64,000 nt of DNA. Source: Lichenifustis flavocetrariae (GTDB lineage: Bacteria; Pseudomonadota; Alphaproteobacteria; Rhizobiales; Beijerinckiaceae). The notes below the pieces were generated by a model. The model saw only the letters and a list, made by a program, of their open reading frames with translations. It searched no databases and was not told the DNA's origin. Of this stretch, positions 9,099-22,027 are shown in pieces (within the stretch, counting starts at the first letter, position 1; each line of letters starts with the position of its first letter). A program made the position numbers and the translations under genes. The stretch lies in assembly GCF_026130545.1 (NCBI RefSeq), contig NZ_JAMOIM010000010.1, positions 62,001 to 126,000 on the forward strand, written 5' to 3'.

Positions 9099-9779
9099 AT
9101 GTTCATGCTGATCCTGAGCGCTGTTTTCTTCACCGCCCTTCATCTCGGCGTGGCCGGGACGCGCCTCCGAGATGGGCTCGTCGCCCGGCTGGGCCCGACG
9201 CCCTACATGCTGATGTTCTCCGTGGGGTCGCTCTTCGGCATCTTCTGGCTGGTCCGATCCTACCAGGCGAGCCCCTATGTGGAGACGTGGGGACAGCTCG
9301 AATGGTGGAAGCCCGCCGCGATCGCCCTCATGCTGCCCGCCTTCCTGCTCGCCGTCATCGGCGTCACGACGCCAAATCCCACCGCCGTCGGACAGGAAGC
9401 GGGTCTCGCGCAATCGCCCCAGGGCATCGTGAAGATCACGCGCCATCCCTTTCTGGTCGGGGTGGGCTTGTGGGCCCTGGTGCACCTGATCGGCAACGGA
9501 GATCTCGCGTCGCTGATCCTGTTTGGCACCTTCGCGGCCGTCTGCGGTTTCGGAACCATGTCGATCGATGCCAAACGCCTGCGCCTCCTGGGCTCCGACG
9601 CCTGGGGCCCTTTCGCGGCACGGACGTCGATCCTTCCCTTCGCTGCTGTCGCGGCGGGGCGCTCGACGCTCAACGCGGGCGATGTCGTCACATGGCGTGC
9701 CGGTGCCGGGCTCCTCGCCTACGCGCTCATGCTGGGCGGCCATTCGCACCTGATCGGCGTGTCGCCCTTCCCGACCTAG
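9099..9779 (+). CDS. NnrU-family integral membrane protein
   Basis: About 226 residues with roughly six hydrophobic segments beginning directly after the start (MLILSAVFFTALHLGVAGT). The block KITRHPFLVGVGLWALVHL and the later FGTMSIDAKR are typical of NnrU. NnrU was named from denitrifiers but the family is widespread and related to the isoprenylcysteine methyltransferase-like membrane fold; its biochemical role is not established. No denitrification genes are near. The ATG at 9099 or 9105 is preferred because residues further upstream are not hydrophobic; the ribosome site is weak. Confidence 0.75.
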   Translation: MFMLILSAVFFTALHLGVAGTRLRDGLVARLGPTPYMLMFSVGSLFGIFWLVRSYQASPYVETWGQLEWWKPAAIALMLPAFLLAVIGVTTPNPTAVGQEAGLAQSPQGIVKITRHPFLVGVGLWALVHLIGNGDLASLILFGTFAAVCGFGTMSIDAKRLRLLGSDAWGPFAARTSILPFAAVAAGRSTLNAGDVVTWRAGAGLLAYALMLGGHSHLIGVSPFPT

Positions 9780-9794
9780 GACTTTTGCGACGCA

Positions 9795-10340
9795 TTATTG
9801 GGACGCATCGTCGGCCATCCCGCCAAAATGCTTGATCCGCGTGACCCGCCGCCGGGCGCGGATTTCATCGAGGGTCACGGGTCGGAAATCCCAGACATCG
9901 ACCCCGACGTCATATTGCTTGGGCGCCGTCTTGAGCAGGCCATGCGAGTGGCCGTGCAGGTTGAGGGTGCCGCGCCCCATCGCGTTCCAGGTCCGGAACG
10001 CATAATGGCACAGGATCAAGCCCGTGCCGCCGATGTCGATCTCAGCATAATGGCCGAGGCTGGCCCAACCCGGCGCTTTCAACGTGCCGGGTCCGTCGTT
10101 GTTGCCGATCAGCAGATGTTTGGTCCCGTTGAGGCCGTCCAGCAGTGCCGCGACGTCCTCGTCGGACGGTCCCAGGGCGAAATCGCCGAGATGCCACACC
10201 GTATCGTCCGGCCCGACCATAGCGTTCCAGTTCGCCACAAGGGCCGCATCGTGTTCGGCCAAAGACTTGAACGGACGCTTGTCGATGCGCAGCACCCGCA
10301 TATCGCCGAAATGCGTGTCGCTGGTGAAAAACGTGGACAT
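9795..10340 (-). CDS. Calcineurin-like metallophosphoesterase
   Basis: A 181-residue cytoplasmic phosphoesterase. The metal-binding motifs are in order: SDTHFGD near residue 7, HLGDFALG near 50, GNND near 80, a histidine in LCHYAF and finally GHSHG. This set defines a two-metal phosphodiesterase or phosphatase of the small MPP group. The substrate is unknown. The ATG at 10340 has GAGG 3 bases upstream. It converges with the NnrU-like gene with only 15 bases between stops. Confidence 0.82.
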   Translation of the reverse strand: MSTFFTSDTHFGDMRVLRIDKRPFKSLAEHDAALVANWNAMVGPDDTVWHLGDFALGPSDEDVAALLDGLNGTKHLLIGNNDGPGTLKAPGWASLGHYAEIDIGGTGLILCHYAFRTWNAMGRGTLNLHGHSHGLLKTAPKQYDVGVDVWDFRPVTLDEIRARRRVTRIKHFGGMADDASQ

Positions 10341-10507
10341 GGTCCTCATAGGCCAAAGTGCCGAACGGCCGGCTACCCTCCGAGAGCGTCTCCGTTCAAG
10401 CCGGCAATTTCACAGCGGCGAACCGCGTGGACAAAGTCGCAGCCCAATCACCTCCATACAAGCGCCTATGACTTCCCGGAGTGACAAACCGCGAAGTCAT
10501 CTTGACG

Positions 10508-10544
10508 CGTCTCTTCTCGCCTGAAGGACAGGTGAGAAGAGACG
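10508..10544 (-). terminator. Long stem-loop after ftsK
   Basis: A 16-base stem with one non-Watson-Crick position (CGTCTCTTCTCGCCTG / CAGGTGAGAAGAGACG) and the 5-base loop AAGGA. It begins 21 bases after the ftsK stop codon. No U-run follows, but the stem is strong and well placed as the 3-prime end of the ftsK transcript. Confidence 0.6.
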
Positions 10545-10565
10545 AAAGTGTCGCCCTGAGGCCGC

Positions 10566-13559
<2,994 letters not shown>

Positions 13560-13790
13560 GGAGGCAGCTGACTCGGGTCCGAACGCATCGCCAGGTCGCG
13601 GCGACGGCTCCCATCATGGTTTGTTGACCTTAACAGGAGCTTAGATCGGCAAGGTTCCGGGTCGTCCCGATGCAAGGTTCACCATCTACCCTGCAGCGAA
13701 GCTCCAGCTATTGTTCGGCTGGAATTTCGCATAAAGGGTGTTCCAACCGCCCGCGACCGCTCGGTCCTGCGTCCCGCCTGGGAGCGCCTT

Positions 13791-14795
13791 ATGCATGTTT
13801 TGATCACCGGCACGGCAGGCTTCATCGGCTTTCATGTCGCGGCTCGCCTTCTCGGCGACGGCCACAGTGTGGACGGTGTCGACGGCATGACGCCTTATTA
13901 CGACACGTCGCTGAAGGAGGCGCGCCACGCGGTTCTGCAGCGATTCGCGGCGTTCCAGCCGCATATCCTGATGCTCGACGACATGGCGCGGCTGGAGGAC
14001 CTGGCGGCGCGGCGCCAACCCGACGTCATCATCCATCTCGCCGCCCAGGCCGGCGTCCGGCACAGCCTGGAACAGCCGAGGGCCTATCTCGAGTCAAATC
14101 TCGCCGGCACCTTCAATATCCTGGAACTCGCCCGGCAGGTGGCGCCGCGGCACCTGCTTCTCGCCTCGACGAGTTCGATCTATGGCGCCAGCGGGGCGGT
14201 GCCATCGCGCGAGACCGATCGAACCGACCACCCCCTGTCCCTTTATGCGGCCACCAAGAAGGGGGCGGAGGACATGGCGCATTCCTATGCCCACCTGTGG
14301 CGCATTCCCATCACGGCCTTTCGGTTCTTCACGGTCTATGGGCCATGGGGACGGCCCGACATGGCCTATTTCAAATTCGTGCGGGCCGCGCTTGCCGGGC
14401 AGGCGATCGAGGTGTTCGGGCACGGCCGCATGCAGCGGGACTTCACCTATGTCGACGATCTGGTGGAGGCCGTGGTCCGCCTGATCGGCTGTCCACCTGT
14501 CCAAGGCGCTCCGATCGGCACGATGGATTCCCTCTCCCCGGTGGCGCCCTATCGCGCCGTCAATATCGCGGGCGGCCAGTCGGTGCCCCTGCTCGACTAT
14601 ATCGATGCGATCGAGCGCAGCGTCGGTGTCGCGATCACCCGCACCATGGTCCCGATGCAGAAGGGCGACGTCGAGGCCACGACGGCGTCGCCGGCACTGC
14701 TTAAGGCGCTGACGGGATTTGTCCCGACGACCCCGGTCTCACGCGGCGTGCAGGCCTTCGTGGATTGGTACCGCGGCTTCTACCCGGCCACTTGA
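13791..14795 (+). CDS. NAD-dependent epimerase, UDP-glucuronate 4-epimerase type
   Basis: A 334-residue extended short-chain dehydrogenase. The NAD-binding motif GTAGFIG is at 7-13, HLAAQAGVRHS at 82-92, the catalytic serine is within ASTSSIYG (125-132), and the Y152-AAT-K156 pair completes the triad. The AQAGVRHSLEQP and FTVYGPWGRPDMA blocks are those of UDP-glucuronate/UDP-glucose 4-epimerases of the RhaL/CapI/LspL type, which supply galacturonate or galactose for surface polysaccharide. The ATG at 13791 has GGGAG 6-9 bases upstream. It stands alone, divergent from ftsK. Confidence 0.82.
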   Translation: MHVLITGTAGFIGFHVAARLLGDGHSVDGVDGMTPYYDTSLKEARHAVLQRFAAFQPHILMLDDMARLEDLAARRQPDVIIHLAAQAGVRHSLEQPRAYLESNLAGTFNILELARQVAPRHLLLASTSSIYGASGAVPSRETDRTDHPLSLYAATKKGAEDMAHSYAHLWRIPITAFRFFTVYGPWGRPDMAYFKFVRAALAGQAIEVFGHGRMQRDFTYVDDLVEAVVRLIGCPPVQGAPIGTMDSLSPVAPYRAVNIAGGQSVPLLDYIDAIERSVGVAITRTMVPMQKGDVEATTASPALLKALTGFVPTTPVSRGVQAFVDWYRGFYPAT

Positions 14796-14930
14796 TCCCT
14801 TCGAATTCAGACAGTTACTAAATAAGATCTCGATAATTCGCTAACTCTTCCCCCACCGAGGTTCCGGCCCGCAACGTCCCGTTAGGGACGGCCGCCCGAT
14901 GATGAGGCTCCATCGGCCGGGACGAGACCT

Positions 14931-16319
14931 ATGACAGTGCGCGGTGACAAGGCGACCCGCTCGACAGGAGAACGCATTCGCCTGTCCGAACTTCTCGGCG
15001 CCCTCAGCCATGCTCTCGACCTGACCGAAGGACAGCCGATCGGCCATTGCGTCCGCGCCACCTGGATCGGCTTTCACATCGGGCAGGAACTCGGGCTCCC
15101 GGAGTCCTTACTTTGGGAACTCTATTATACCGTCATGATGAAGGACCTCGGCTGTTCGAGCAACGCAGCGCGGCTCTGCGAGCTTTACCTCTCCGATGAC
15201 ATCGGCCTGAAACGCGATTTCAAGACGGTAAGCGACAGTCTGCCCAAGGTCCTTGGATTTGTGTTCTCGCACACGGGCCTCAAATCCGGCTTGGCGGAGC
15301 GCTTCAAGGCCGTCTTCAATATTCTGCAAAACGGAGAACGGCTCGTCAGCGAGCTGATCGAAACCCGCTGCCAGCGCGGGGCCGCGATCGCGGCCCGCTT
15401 GCGTTTTCCACCCGCGGTCTGCGCCGGCATCCATGCGCTCGACGAGCATTGGAACGGCAAAGGCCGCCCGGACCGTCTCGAAGGCGGAGCCATTCCAATT
15501 TATGCGCGGATCGCGCTCCTGTCCCAGGTGGTCGATGTCTTCCACCACACGGCGGGCCGCGAGGCCGCCATGGCGGAGGTCCGACGCCGTACCGGCACCT
15601 GGTTCGATCCTGAGGTGAGTGCCTGTTTCGAGCGCGTGGCCCGAAGCGATCATTTCTGGGAGGTGCTCGCGTCGGATTCGGTCGAGGACGCTCTCTTCGA
15701 CCTCGAACCGCCTCGCGACTCGATCGCCGTCGACGACGACTACCTCGACGACATCGCGCGCGCTTTTGCGCAAGTGGTCGACTCCAAAAGTCCCTTCACG
15801 TCAGGTCATTCGGAACGTGTCGCCGTGTATGCCGATATGATCGCGGCCTCGATGGGCTACGAACCCGGCCGGCGACGCTGGCTGCGGCGCGCGGCGCTGC
15901 TGCACGACATCGGCAAACTCGGCGTTTCCAACAGCATCCTGGACAAGAACGGTCCGCTCGACGAAGTCGAATGGCAGGCGATGCGCAACCATGCCAAACT
16001 CTCCGAAACCATCCTGGCGCGCGTCGCCGTGTTCCATGACATGGCCCGCATCGGTGGCAGCCATCATGAGCGGCTCGACGGTAAGGGATATCCGCGCGGA
16101 TTGAAGGCCGACGAGATCCACCCGGAGACCCGCATCGTCTCGGTCGCGGACGTCTTCGACGCTCTGACGGCCGACCGGCCCTATCGGTCCGCCATGCCGC
16201 TCGAAAAGGCGCTCGGCATCCTGCGCAAGGATAGCGGCACCGCCCTCGACCCGGACTGCGTGGCGGCCCTGGAACGAGCGCTCTCCGCGATCGAAGGCGA
16301 CCTCTCGCGCGCCGCCTGA
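14931..16319 (+). CDS. Tandem HD/HD-GYP domain signalling protein
   Basis: A 462-residue soluble protein with two HD modules. The C-terminal module (about 275-455) is complete: LLHDIGKLG with H325-D326, then HHERLDGKGYP with H378-H379, the signature of cyclic-di-GMP phosphodiesterases of the HD-GYP class. The N-terminal module (about 20-240) keeps the outline (IGHCVRATWIG, then EHWNGKGRP) but has KD for HD in MMKDLG and GRP for GYP, so it is probably not catalytic. No receiver or membrane domain is present, so the input may be sensed by the degenerate module. No neighbouring GGDEF gene. Confidence 0.83.
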   Translation: MTVRGDKATRSTGERIRLSELLGALSHALDLTEGQPIGHCVRATWIGFHIGQELGLPESLLWELYYTVMMKDLGCSSNAARLCELYLSDDIGLKRDFKTVSDSLPKVLGFVFSHTGLKSGLAERFKAVFNILQNGERLVSELIETRCQRGAAIAARLRFPPAVCAGIHALDEHWNGKGRPDRLEGGAIPIYARIALLSQVVDVFHHTAGREAAMAEVRRRTGTWFDPEVSACFERVARSDHFWEVLASDSVEDALFDLEPPRDSIAVDDDYLDDIARAFAQVVDSKSPFTSGHSERVAVYADMIAASMGYEPGRRRWLRRAALLHDIGKLGVSNSILDKNGPLDEVEWQAMRNHAKLSETILARVAVFHDMARIGGSHHERLDGKGYPRGLKADEIHPETRIVSVADVFDALTADRPYRSAMPLEKALGILRKDSGTALDPDCVAALERALSAIEGDLSRAA

Positions 16320-16418
16320 AGGCGCCGAGTCCTTCGCGCATTTTTAGTCCGACGCGGCGAAGCCAAGTCCTTGAAGTACGAGTACCATGAGCGCATCCTA
16401 GTCAGGATGACCAGAATT

Positions 16419-16724
16419 ATGAAATCTGATCCACGGGCACCACGTGCTCGCTCTCCGAAGAGCCGACAGGCCGGCCATTGGCTGTTACAGGACGCCAAGG
16501 CTCGCTTCAGCGAATTGGTACGACGGGTCCGCAGTGAGGGTCCCCAGCACGTCACCGTTCACGGGCGCGACGAGGTGGTTGTCATTTCATCCGAGGAGTT
16601 TCGGCGTTTGAAGGGCGACGAAACCGGAGAAGCCCTGATCGCCGCGATGCAGGCCTCGCCTCTTCACGACACCGAGCTCGACATGCCTTATGAGCCGATG
16701 CCCGTCCGTGGCGTGACCCTGTGA
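16419..16724 (+). CDS. Phd/YefM-family antitoxin
   Basis: About 101 residues. WLLQDAKARFSELVRRVRSEG and HVTVHGRDEVVVISSEEFRR are the N-terminal DNA-binding region of Phd/YefM antitoxins. The C-terminus (TELDMPYEPMPVRGVTL) should wrap the toxin. The stop overlaps the toxin GTG start. ATGs at 16407 and 16419 are both possible; CAGGA at 16403-16407 favours 16419. Antitoxins of this type usually repress their own promoter, and the short AT-richer stretch at 16370-16420 is the likely operator. Confidence 0.85.
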   Translation: MKSDPRAPRARSPKSRQAGHWLLQDAKARFSELVRRVRSEGPQHVTVHGRDEVVVISSEEFRRLKGDETGEALIAAMQASPLHDTELDMPYEPMPVRGVTL

Positions 16725-17149
16725 CAGGATGGCTCCTCGATACCAACGTCCTGTCCGAACTTCGCCGACCCAGACCTGAGCCTAAGGTTATCGCCTTTAT
16801 CAGGGCGCAACCTCTGAGCCGCCTTCACATCAGCGCCGTGACGCTCGCTGAAATCTGCTTCGGCATCGAGATGGTTGCGGAACCCGAGCGACGCGCCGAG
16901 CTGAACGATTGGCTGCGCCACAAAGTAAGGCCGATGTTCGCGCAGCGGGTCCTCCCCATCAGCGAAGATGTCATGTTCCAGTGGCGGCTGCTCGTCGAGG
17001 AAGGGCGAAAGACTCGGCACACGTTCTCCCAACCCGATCTGATCATTGCGGCTACGGCGCTCCAGTACGGGTTGACGCTTGTGTCCCGCGACGTCGGGGA
17101 TTTCGAGCGCACGCGGGTCGTCCTCCTCAACCCCTGGAAGATTGTATGA
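16721..17149 (+). CDS. VapC-family PIN-domain ribonuclease toxin
   Basis: A 142-residue PIN toxin, predicted to cleave RNA when freed from its antitoxin. The acidic residues expected for the Mg-binding site are all there: D7 in LLDTNVLSE, E44 in TLAEICFGIE, D106 in FSQPDLIIAA, and D124/D127 in SRDVGDF. Starts at GTG 16721, overlapping the antitoxin stop (GTGA). The pair is therefore intact and probably functional, unlike the second VapC at 42 kb. Confidence 0.9.
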   Translation: MTGWLLDTNVLSELRRPRPEPKVIAFIRAQPLSRLHISAVTLAEICFGIEMVAEPERRAELNDWLRHKVRPMFAQRVLPISEDVMFQWRLLVEEGRKTRHTFSQPDLIIAATALQYGLTLVSRDVGDFERTRVVLLNPWKIV

Positions 17150-17262
17150 AAAACGGTCACGTTGTTGGCGCCCGGACGTCACAGGACCGGGGCAACAGCT
17201 CGCAATGAAAAACTTGCCGGCAGGGCCTTCAGCCCCGCCGCATCGCGTTGATCACACCCGTC

Positions 17263-18660
17263 TCAAACGTGGATGGCGCGCTTCTCGACCGCCATGGCAG
17301 CCTCCTTCACGGCTTCCGACATGGTCGGGTGGGCGTGGCAGGTGCGGGCAAGGTCTTCCGAGGAGCCACCAAATTCCATCACCACGGCCGCTTCCTGGAT
17401 CAGTTCGCCCGCCACGGCACCGATGATATGCACCCCGAGAACCTGGTCGGTCTCGGCATCCGCCAGCACCTTGACGAAACCATCCGTGTGCCGCATGGCG
17501 CGCGCCCGGCCGTTCGCCGTATAGGGGAACTTGCCGACCTTATAGGCGCGTCCCTCGGCTTTCAGCGATTCCTCGCTTTCACCGATCGCCGCCACTTCCG
17601 GCATCGTGTAGACGACGCTCGGGATCGCCCGATAATTTACGTGGCCTGCCTGGCCCGCGATGATCTCGGCCGCCGCGATGCCTTCGTCTTCCGCCTTATG
17701 GGCCAGCATCAGGCCCCGCACGACGTCGCCGATCGCGTAGATGCCGGGAACGTTGGTGGCGAAGTGATCGTCGATGACGACGCGGCCGCGCTCCAGGGCG
17801 ACGCCGGCCTCTTCAAGCCCGAGCCCCTCCGTGTAGGGCTTGCGGCCCACCGCCATCAGCACGATGTCGGCCTCGACCGACCCGGGCTCGCCACCCGCCG
17901 CCGGCTCGTAGCGGACGATGGCGCCGCCCTGCACCTTGTCGACGCCCGTGACCTTCTGGCCGAGGTGGAACGTGAAACCTTGTCTCTCCAGGAGGCGCTG
18001 GAATTGTTTCGAGACTTCCATGTCCATGCCGGGCAGCGCGCGATCCGCATATTCGATCACCACCACCTCGGCCCCGAGCCGCCGATAGCAGGAGCCGAGT
18101 TCGAGCCCGATCACGCCGGCGCCGATCACGGCGAGCTTCTTCGGCACGCTTTCCAGGACGAGCGCGCCGGTCGAGGACACGATCGTCTCCTCATCGATGT
18201 TGATGCCCGGCAAGGTCGCGACATCCGATCCCGTCGCGATCACGATGTTCTTGGTCTCGAGCGTCTGCACCTTGCCGTCGGCGCCCGTGACCTCGACCTT
18301 TCCGGCCGCCACGATGCGGCCGGTGCCGATCACGCTGTCGATCTTGTTCTTCTTGAAGAGAAAGCTCACGCCATTGACGTTCGCCGCGACCGTGTCGTCA
18401 CGGTGCTTCCCCATCGCGGCCCAATCGAGCTCGGGGGCCGGGATCTTGATGCCGAGCGGCGCGAATCCATGTGCCGCCTGATCGAACATCTCGGTTGCAT
18501 AGAGAAGCGCCTTCGACGGGATGCAGCCGACATTCAGGCAGGTGCCGCCGAAGGTCGGACGCTTTTCCACCACGGCCGTCTTTAGGCCAAGCTGTGCCGC
18601 CCGTATGGCGCAGACATAGCCGCCCGGGCCGGTGCCGATGACAACGAGATCGTAGGACAT
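17263..18660 (-). CDS. lpdA: Dihydrolipoyl dehydrogenase
   Basis: A 465-residue FAD enzyme (E3) that reoxidises dihydrolipoamide in 2-oxoacid dehydrogenase and glycine cleavage complexes. GTGPGGYV at the start binds FAD; the redox disulfide is in [14 protein letters not shown] (about 40-50); [11 protein letters not shown] binds NAD; AIGDV is the second FAD contact; [13 protein letters not shown] near the C-terminus carries the catalytic His. No lipoyl domain is fused. No other dehydrogenase subunit gene adjoins it here, so its complex cannot be named; the sequence type resembles the 2-oxoglutarate dehydrogenase-associated Lpd of alphaproteobacteria. The ATG at 18660 fits family length; the upstream extension is not conserved-looking. 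Confidence 0.92.
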   Translation of the reverse strand: MSYDLVVIGTGPGGYVCAIRAAQLGLKTAVVEKRPTFGGTCLNVGCIPSKALLYATEMFDQAAHGFAPLGIKIPAPELDWAAMGKHRDDTVAANVNGVSFLFKKNKIDSVIGTGRIVAAGKVEVTGADGKVQTLETKNIVIATGSDVATLPGINIDEETIVSSTGALVLESVPKKLAVIGAGVIGLELGSCYRRLGAEVVVIEYADRALPGMDMEVSKQFQRLLERQGFTFHLGQKVTGVDKVQGGAIVRYEPAAGGEPGSVEADIVLMAVGRKPYTEGLGLEEAGVALERGRVVIDDHFATNVPGIYAIGDVVRGLMLAHKAEDEGIAAAEIIAGQAGHVNYRAIPSVVYTMPEVAAIGESEESLKAEGRAYKVGKFPYTANGRARAMRHTDGFVKVLADAETDQVLGVHIIGAVAGELIQEAAVVMEFGGSSEDLARTCHAHPTMSEAVKEAAMAVEKRAIHV

Positions 18661-18894
18661 GAAATGTTCCGGCGGCTCGAGACGCGGGGCCGCACCCGAC
18701 ATGCAAGGATGGTGGGGTTGGCACAATCAACCCGCAAGCACAATGCCCGCATGCCTTTCATGCAGCATCGAGTTTGCGATTCGCAGCAAGGAGCCGGCTC
18801 CGGATCTAGCGGGAAGCTTGGCCGCAACCTTCGCTTGCGCTGACCGTTGCTCCAACATTGGAAGGGCCGTTGAGGGGGCCAGGGGGTAGATGTG

Positions 18895-20916
18895 ATGCTG
18901 CAAAGCAAGACGCCCGCTTTTCTGTCCGGCGGCGGCGAGACCGGTGCCTTGATCCGCGCCTTCGATTGGGCCGCGACGCCGATCGGACGCGCTTCCGACT
19001 GGCCGCAGCCATGCAAGACGCTGATGAGCGTGATGCTGTCGTCGAACCAGCCGATGTTTCTTCTTTGGGGCGCCAAGCGGACCCTGCTCTACAACGATGC
19101 CTATCGCGTGATTCTCGGGATCAAGCATCCGGCGGCGCTGGGCCAGGACTTTCTCGATGTGTGGCGTGAAGCCCGTGACGACCTGCAGCCGCTGGTCGAG
19201 CAGGTCTTCGGCGGTGCGTCGGTGCAGATGGATCACATCACCTTGCTGGTCAACCGCCGAGGCCGGATGGAGGAGTCGCACTTCGCCTTCTCGTACACGC
19301 CCGTGCATGACAACGGCGGGGACATCGCGGGTTTGTTCTGCGCCTGTCAGGACATCACCAATCAGGTGCTGAGCGAACGCGCGCTTGCCAGCGCGAAGGA
19401 AGCCGCCGAGGAGGCCAATCTCGCGAAGTCGACCTTCATCGCCAACATGAGCCATGAGTTGCGGACGCCGTTATCCGCCATCATCGGCTACAGCGAGATG
19501 CTACTGGAGGAGATCGAAGACGGCACCGACGCCACCGAACTTCTGGAGGACATGCGCAAGATCGAGGGAAACGCCCGCCATCTGCTCGGCCTGATCAATG
19601 ACGTGCTTGACCTCTCGAAGATCGAGAGCGGGCGAATGGAGGTGTTCGCCGAGTCGTTTGACGTGGCCTCGACCGTGAAGGACGTGGGGGTCACCGTCGA
19701 AGCGCTTTTCGCCAAGAACAACAACACCCTTAAACTCCAGCTGGGCGACGATCTCGGCACCATGCACTCGGACATCACCAAGGTGCGCCAAGTCCTTCTC
19801 AATCTTTTGAGCAACGCGGCAAAATTCACGAACGCCGGCACCGTGACGTTGATGGCCCGGCGCGAGGGGGGCAATGGACCAAAGGCGACGCTGGTGTTCG
19901 AGGTCGAGGACACGGGCATCGGCATGACGGCCGACCAATTAGCGCAATTGTTCCAGCGTTTCCGGCAGGCCGATGCCTCGACCACCCGCAAGTTCGGCGG
20001 AACAGGCCTGGGCCTGTCCATCACCAAGGCCTTCGCGGACATGCTGGGCGGCACGGTGAGTGTGGACAGTCGGCACGGGACCGGCAGCACGTTCACGGTC
20101 ACGCTGCCGGTGCATCTGCCCGAAGCCTCGGACGATCAGGAGGCTGGTCCCCAAGGCGACGCCGGAATATCCAATCGTGCGCCCAACGCCGGTCGTGAGA
20201 TCGTTCTCGTCATCGACGACGACCCTGCCCAGCGCGAATTGATGAGCCGCTTCCTGGAGCGCGAGGGGTTCGCGGCGCATGTCGCCACCAATGGCAGCGA
20301 AGGGCTGGACCTGGCGCGCGCCCTCAAACCGCGCGCGATCCTGCTCGATGTGATGATGCCAGGGGTGGACGGCTGGACCGTCCTGGCCACATTGAAAGCC
20401 GATCCCGACCTCGCCGCGATCCCGGTCGTGATGGTCACGTTCGTGAGCGAGCGCGGCCTCGCCAATGCGCTGGGGGCCGCCGATTACGTCCAGAAGCCCG
20501 TGCGATGGGAGCGCTTCCGGGAAGTGATGGACCGCTTCCGACATGCCGAGGGCGATGTCCTGATCGTCGACGATGATACCGACACCCGCCAGCGCATCCG
20601 CAAGGTGCTGGAAAAGGACCGCTGGACCGTCGCCGAGGCTGGCAACGGGCAGGAGGCCCTGGACCTCGTGGCCCATGCGGTCCCGCGCGTGATCCTGCTC
20701 GATCTCACCATGCCGGTGATGGACGGCTTCGCGTTTCTGCACAAGCTGAGGGACACGCCCGGTTGTGCCCAGGTCCCGGTGATCGTGCTCACCGCCCGCG
20801 ACCTGACGCGTGACGACCGCAAGCGCCTCGAAGGCGCCAAACAAGTGTTGAAGAAGGGCGAAACCAGCCTCACCACGCTCGCGGGAAACCTACGCTCGAT
20901 GGCCGAGCCACATTAA
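18895..20916 (+). CDS. Soluble hybrid sensor histidine kinase (PAS-HisKA-HATPase-REC-REC)
   Basis: 673 residues, no membrane helix. An N-terminal PAS-like region (about 15-160) with [20 protein letters not shown] and [16 protein letters not shown] is common in soluble hybrid kinases. Then HisKA with H187 in [11 protein letters not shown], an HATPase with [15 protein letters not shown] and GTGLGLSI, and two receiver domains with phosphoacceptors D485 ([12 protein letters not shown]) and D603 ([12 protein letters not shown]). Two receivers suggest a phosphorelay to a separate Hpt protein. The ATG at 18895 has AGGGGG 8 bases upstream. The signal and output are unknown; it is divergent from lpdA and upstream of the acyl-decoration block. 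Confidence 0.88.
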   Translation: MLQSKTPAFLSGGGETGALIRAFDWAATPIGRASDWPQPCKTLMSVMLSSNQPMFLLWGAKRTLLYNDAYRVILGIKHPAALGQDFLDVWREARDDLQPLVEQVFGGASVQMDHITLLVNRRGRMEESHFAFSYTPVHDNGGDIAGLFCACQDITNQVLSERALASAKEAAEEANLAKSTFIANMSHELRTPLSAIIGYSEMLLEEIEDGTDATELLEDMRKIEGNARHLLGLINDVLDLSKIESGRMEVFAESFDVASTVKDVGVTVEALFAKNNNTLKLQLGDDLGTMHSDITKVRQVLLNLLSNAAKFTNAGTVTLMARREGGNGPKATLVFEVEDTGIGMTADQLAQLFQRFRQADASTTRKFGGTGLGLSITKAFADMLGGTVSVDSRHGTGSTFTVTLPVHLPEASDDQEAGPQGDAGISNRAPNAGREIVLVIDDDPAQRELMSRFLEREGFAAHVATNGSEGLDLARALKPRAILLDVMMPGVDGWTVLATLKADPDLAAIPVVMVTFVSERGLANALGAADYVQKPVRWERFREVMDRFRHAEGDVLIVDDDTDTRQRIRKVLEKDRWTVAEAGNGQEALDLVAHAVPRVILLDLTMPVMDGFAFLHKLRDTPGCAQVPVIVLTARDLTRDDRKRLEGAKQVLKKGETSLTTLAGNLRSMAEPH

Positions 20917-20999
20917 GCGGTTCATCAACATCGGGTCGTTGAAAGTGTTTACGCTCGGTTCAGTTCGCGATACTCCCGGATCTGATTGGGGAGAACGCA

Positions 21000-21761
21000 A
21001 TGCAGACGGATCCCTCGGACGGTTTCGTTCTCACGGGTGATGTCGACTGGGCTTCGGACGATTGCATCGAGAGCTATGTCGAGGCGGCGGCAGCTAGAGG
21101 GATAAAGCCGACCCTCTTCGTCACGCACCGGTCGGCCGTTCTGGAGCGATTGGCCCAAGCCGGCTTGGTCGACCTCGGAATCCACCCGAACTTCCTTGCC
21201 GGGACCACGCATGGAGACACGATCGATGGCATCCTCGATCATGTGTTCGACCTCGTGCCCGATCCCATCGCCCTGCGATGTCACGCGTTTTTCGATAATT
21301 CCCACGTCGCGATGGCGGTTGCGCGCCGCGGCATCACGGTCGACAGTAATCTCTGCTGCCACCTGCAAGGAAACCTGCAGGGTTTGAGACATTGGAACGG
21401 CGTGCTGCGATTGCCGGTCTTTTTCGAGGACGATGTGCATTGGACCAGCGGCCTCGATTGGGACTTCCAGCACCACGCCACGGCCTTTGCGAGCCCCGGA
21501 CTGAAAATCCTTAATTTTCATCCCTTCATGTGGGCCATGAATGCGAATAGCGCGGCTTTCTATGCCGACAACAAACCATTCATCACGACGCTGAGCCGAG
21601 CGCAGGCCGTCGAAAGACGATACCAGGGGCGTGGCTCGGCATCGTTCTTGACCGACATCATCGAATGGGTGGAACGGAACGGCAGGCGGTTCGTCACATT
21701 ATCGGAGCTTGCTTCGGCCACACACCGAAGAATGGTCGGCGGGCGCGTATCACCACAATAA
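21000..21761 (+). CDS. WbmS-like polysaccharide deacetylase-fold protein
   Basis: A 253-residue protein with a NodB-like (carbohydrate esterase) barrel. LTGDVDWASDDCIE near residue 10 supplies the first metal Asp pair, LGIHPNFLAGTTHG near 60-73 a metal His, and ILNFHPFMWAMN near 165-176 a later His. The pattern resembles the WbmS family known from Bordetella O-antigen loci, rather than chitin deacetylases, so a role in modifying a surface sugar is likely. It starts at ATG 21000 after GGGGAGAA. The FkbH cassette follows in the same direction after about 270 bases. Substrate unknown. Confidence 0.65.
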   Translation: MQTDPSDGFVLTGDVDWASDDCIESYVEAAAARGIKPTLFVTHRSAVLERLAQAGLVDLGIHPNFLAGTTHGDTIDGILDHVFDLVPDPIALRCHAFFDNSHVAMAVARRGITVDSNLCCHLQGNLQGLRHWNGVLRLPVFFEDDVHWTSGLDWDFQHHATAFASPGLKILNFHPFMWAMNANSAAFYADNKPFITTLSRAQAVERRYQGRGSASFLTDIIEWVERNGRRFVTLSELASATHRRMVGGRVSPQ

Positions 21762-21762
21762 G

Positions 21763-21990
21763 TTAACCCTTCATCACCCATATCTTGCCGCGACCAAAGT
21801 TCACCGCCAAGCCGCGAAGTGCCCGTTCGTTCGTCTTAAAGTTGAGATCGGCCGCTGAATGTTCTCCACCCTCCATGTCGCGCAACCAGTGATCGTCTTC
21901 CGGCGCGTTATGTCTGCCACCCAGGGCAGAAATGACCCCGAAGTGAGTGATCAAAGCCGGAACTGGCCGGCGCATGTGCACGGAACTCAA
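21763..21990 (-). other. Possible orphan C-terminal gene fragment
   Basis: A minus-strand frame ends at a TAA at 21763-21765 and reads like a real protein tail, with DMEGGEHSAADLNFKTNERA and ending GRGKIWVMKG. It has no plausible start, as the upstream part runs into the opposite-strand fkbH-like gene start. It could be the stump of a gene displaced when the neighbouring cassette was inserted, or chance. Family not recognised. Confidence 0.25.
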
Positions 21991-22027
21991 GAGATCGTTC
22001 TCGCTCGAAGATAGGAATGGTCGCGTC

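Noticed and set aside
10468-10500. ATGACTTC...GAAGTCAT inverted repeat beside the ftsK hairpin
   Set aside because: Eight-base arms with a 17-base loop are within chance expectation and the stronger hairpin at 10508 explains termination.
17248-18585. A 445-codon plus-strand open frame opposite lpdA
   Set aside because: Antisense shadow with repetitive His/Arg content; lpdA on the other strand has every catalytic motif.
20939-20974. TTGAAA and GATACT before the WbmS-like gene as a sigma-70 promoter
   Set aside because: The spacing is 24 bases, too long for a normal promoter.
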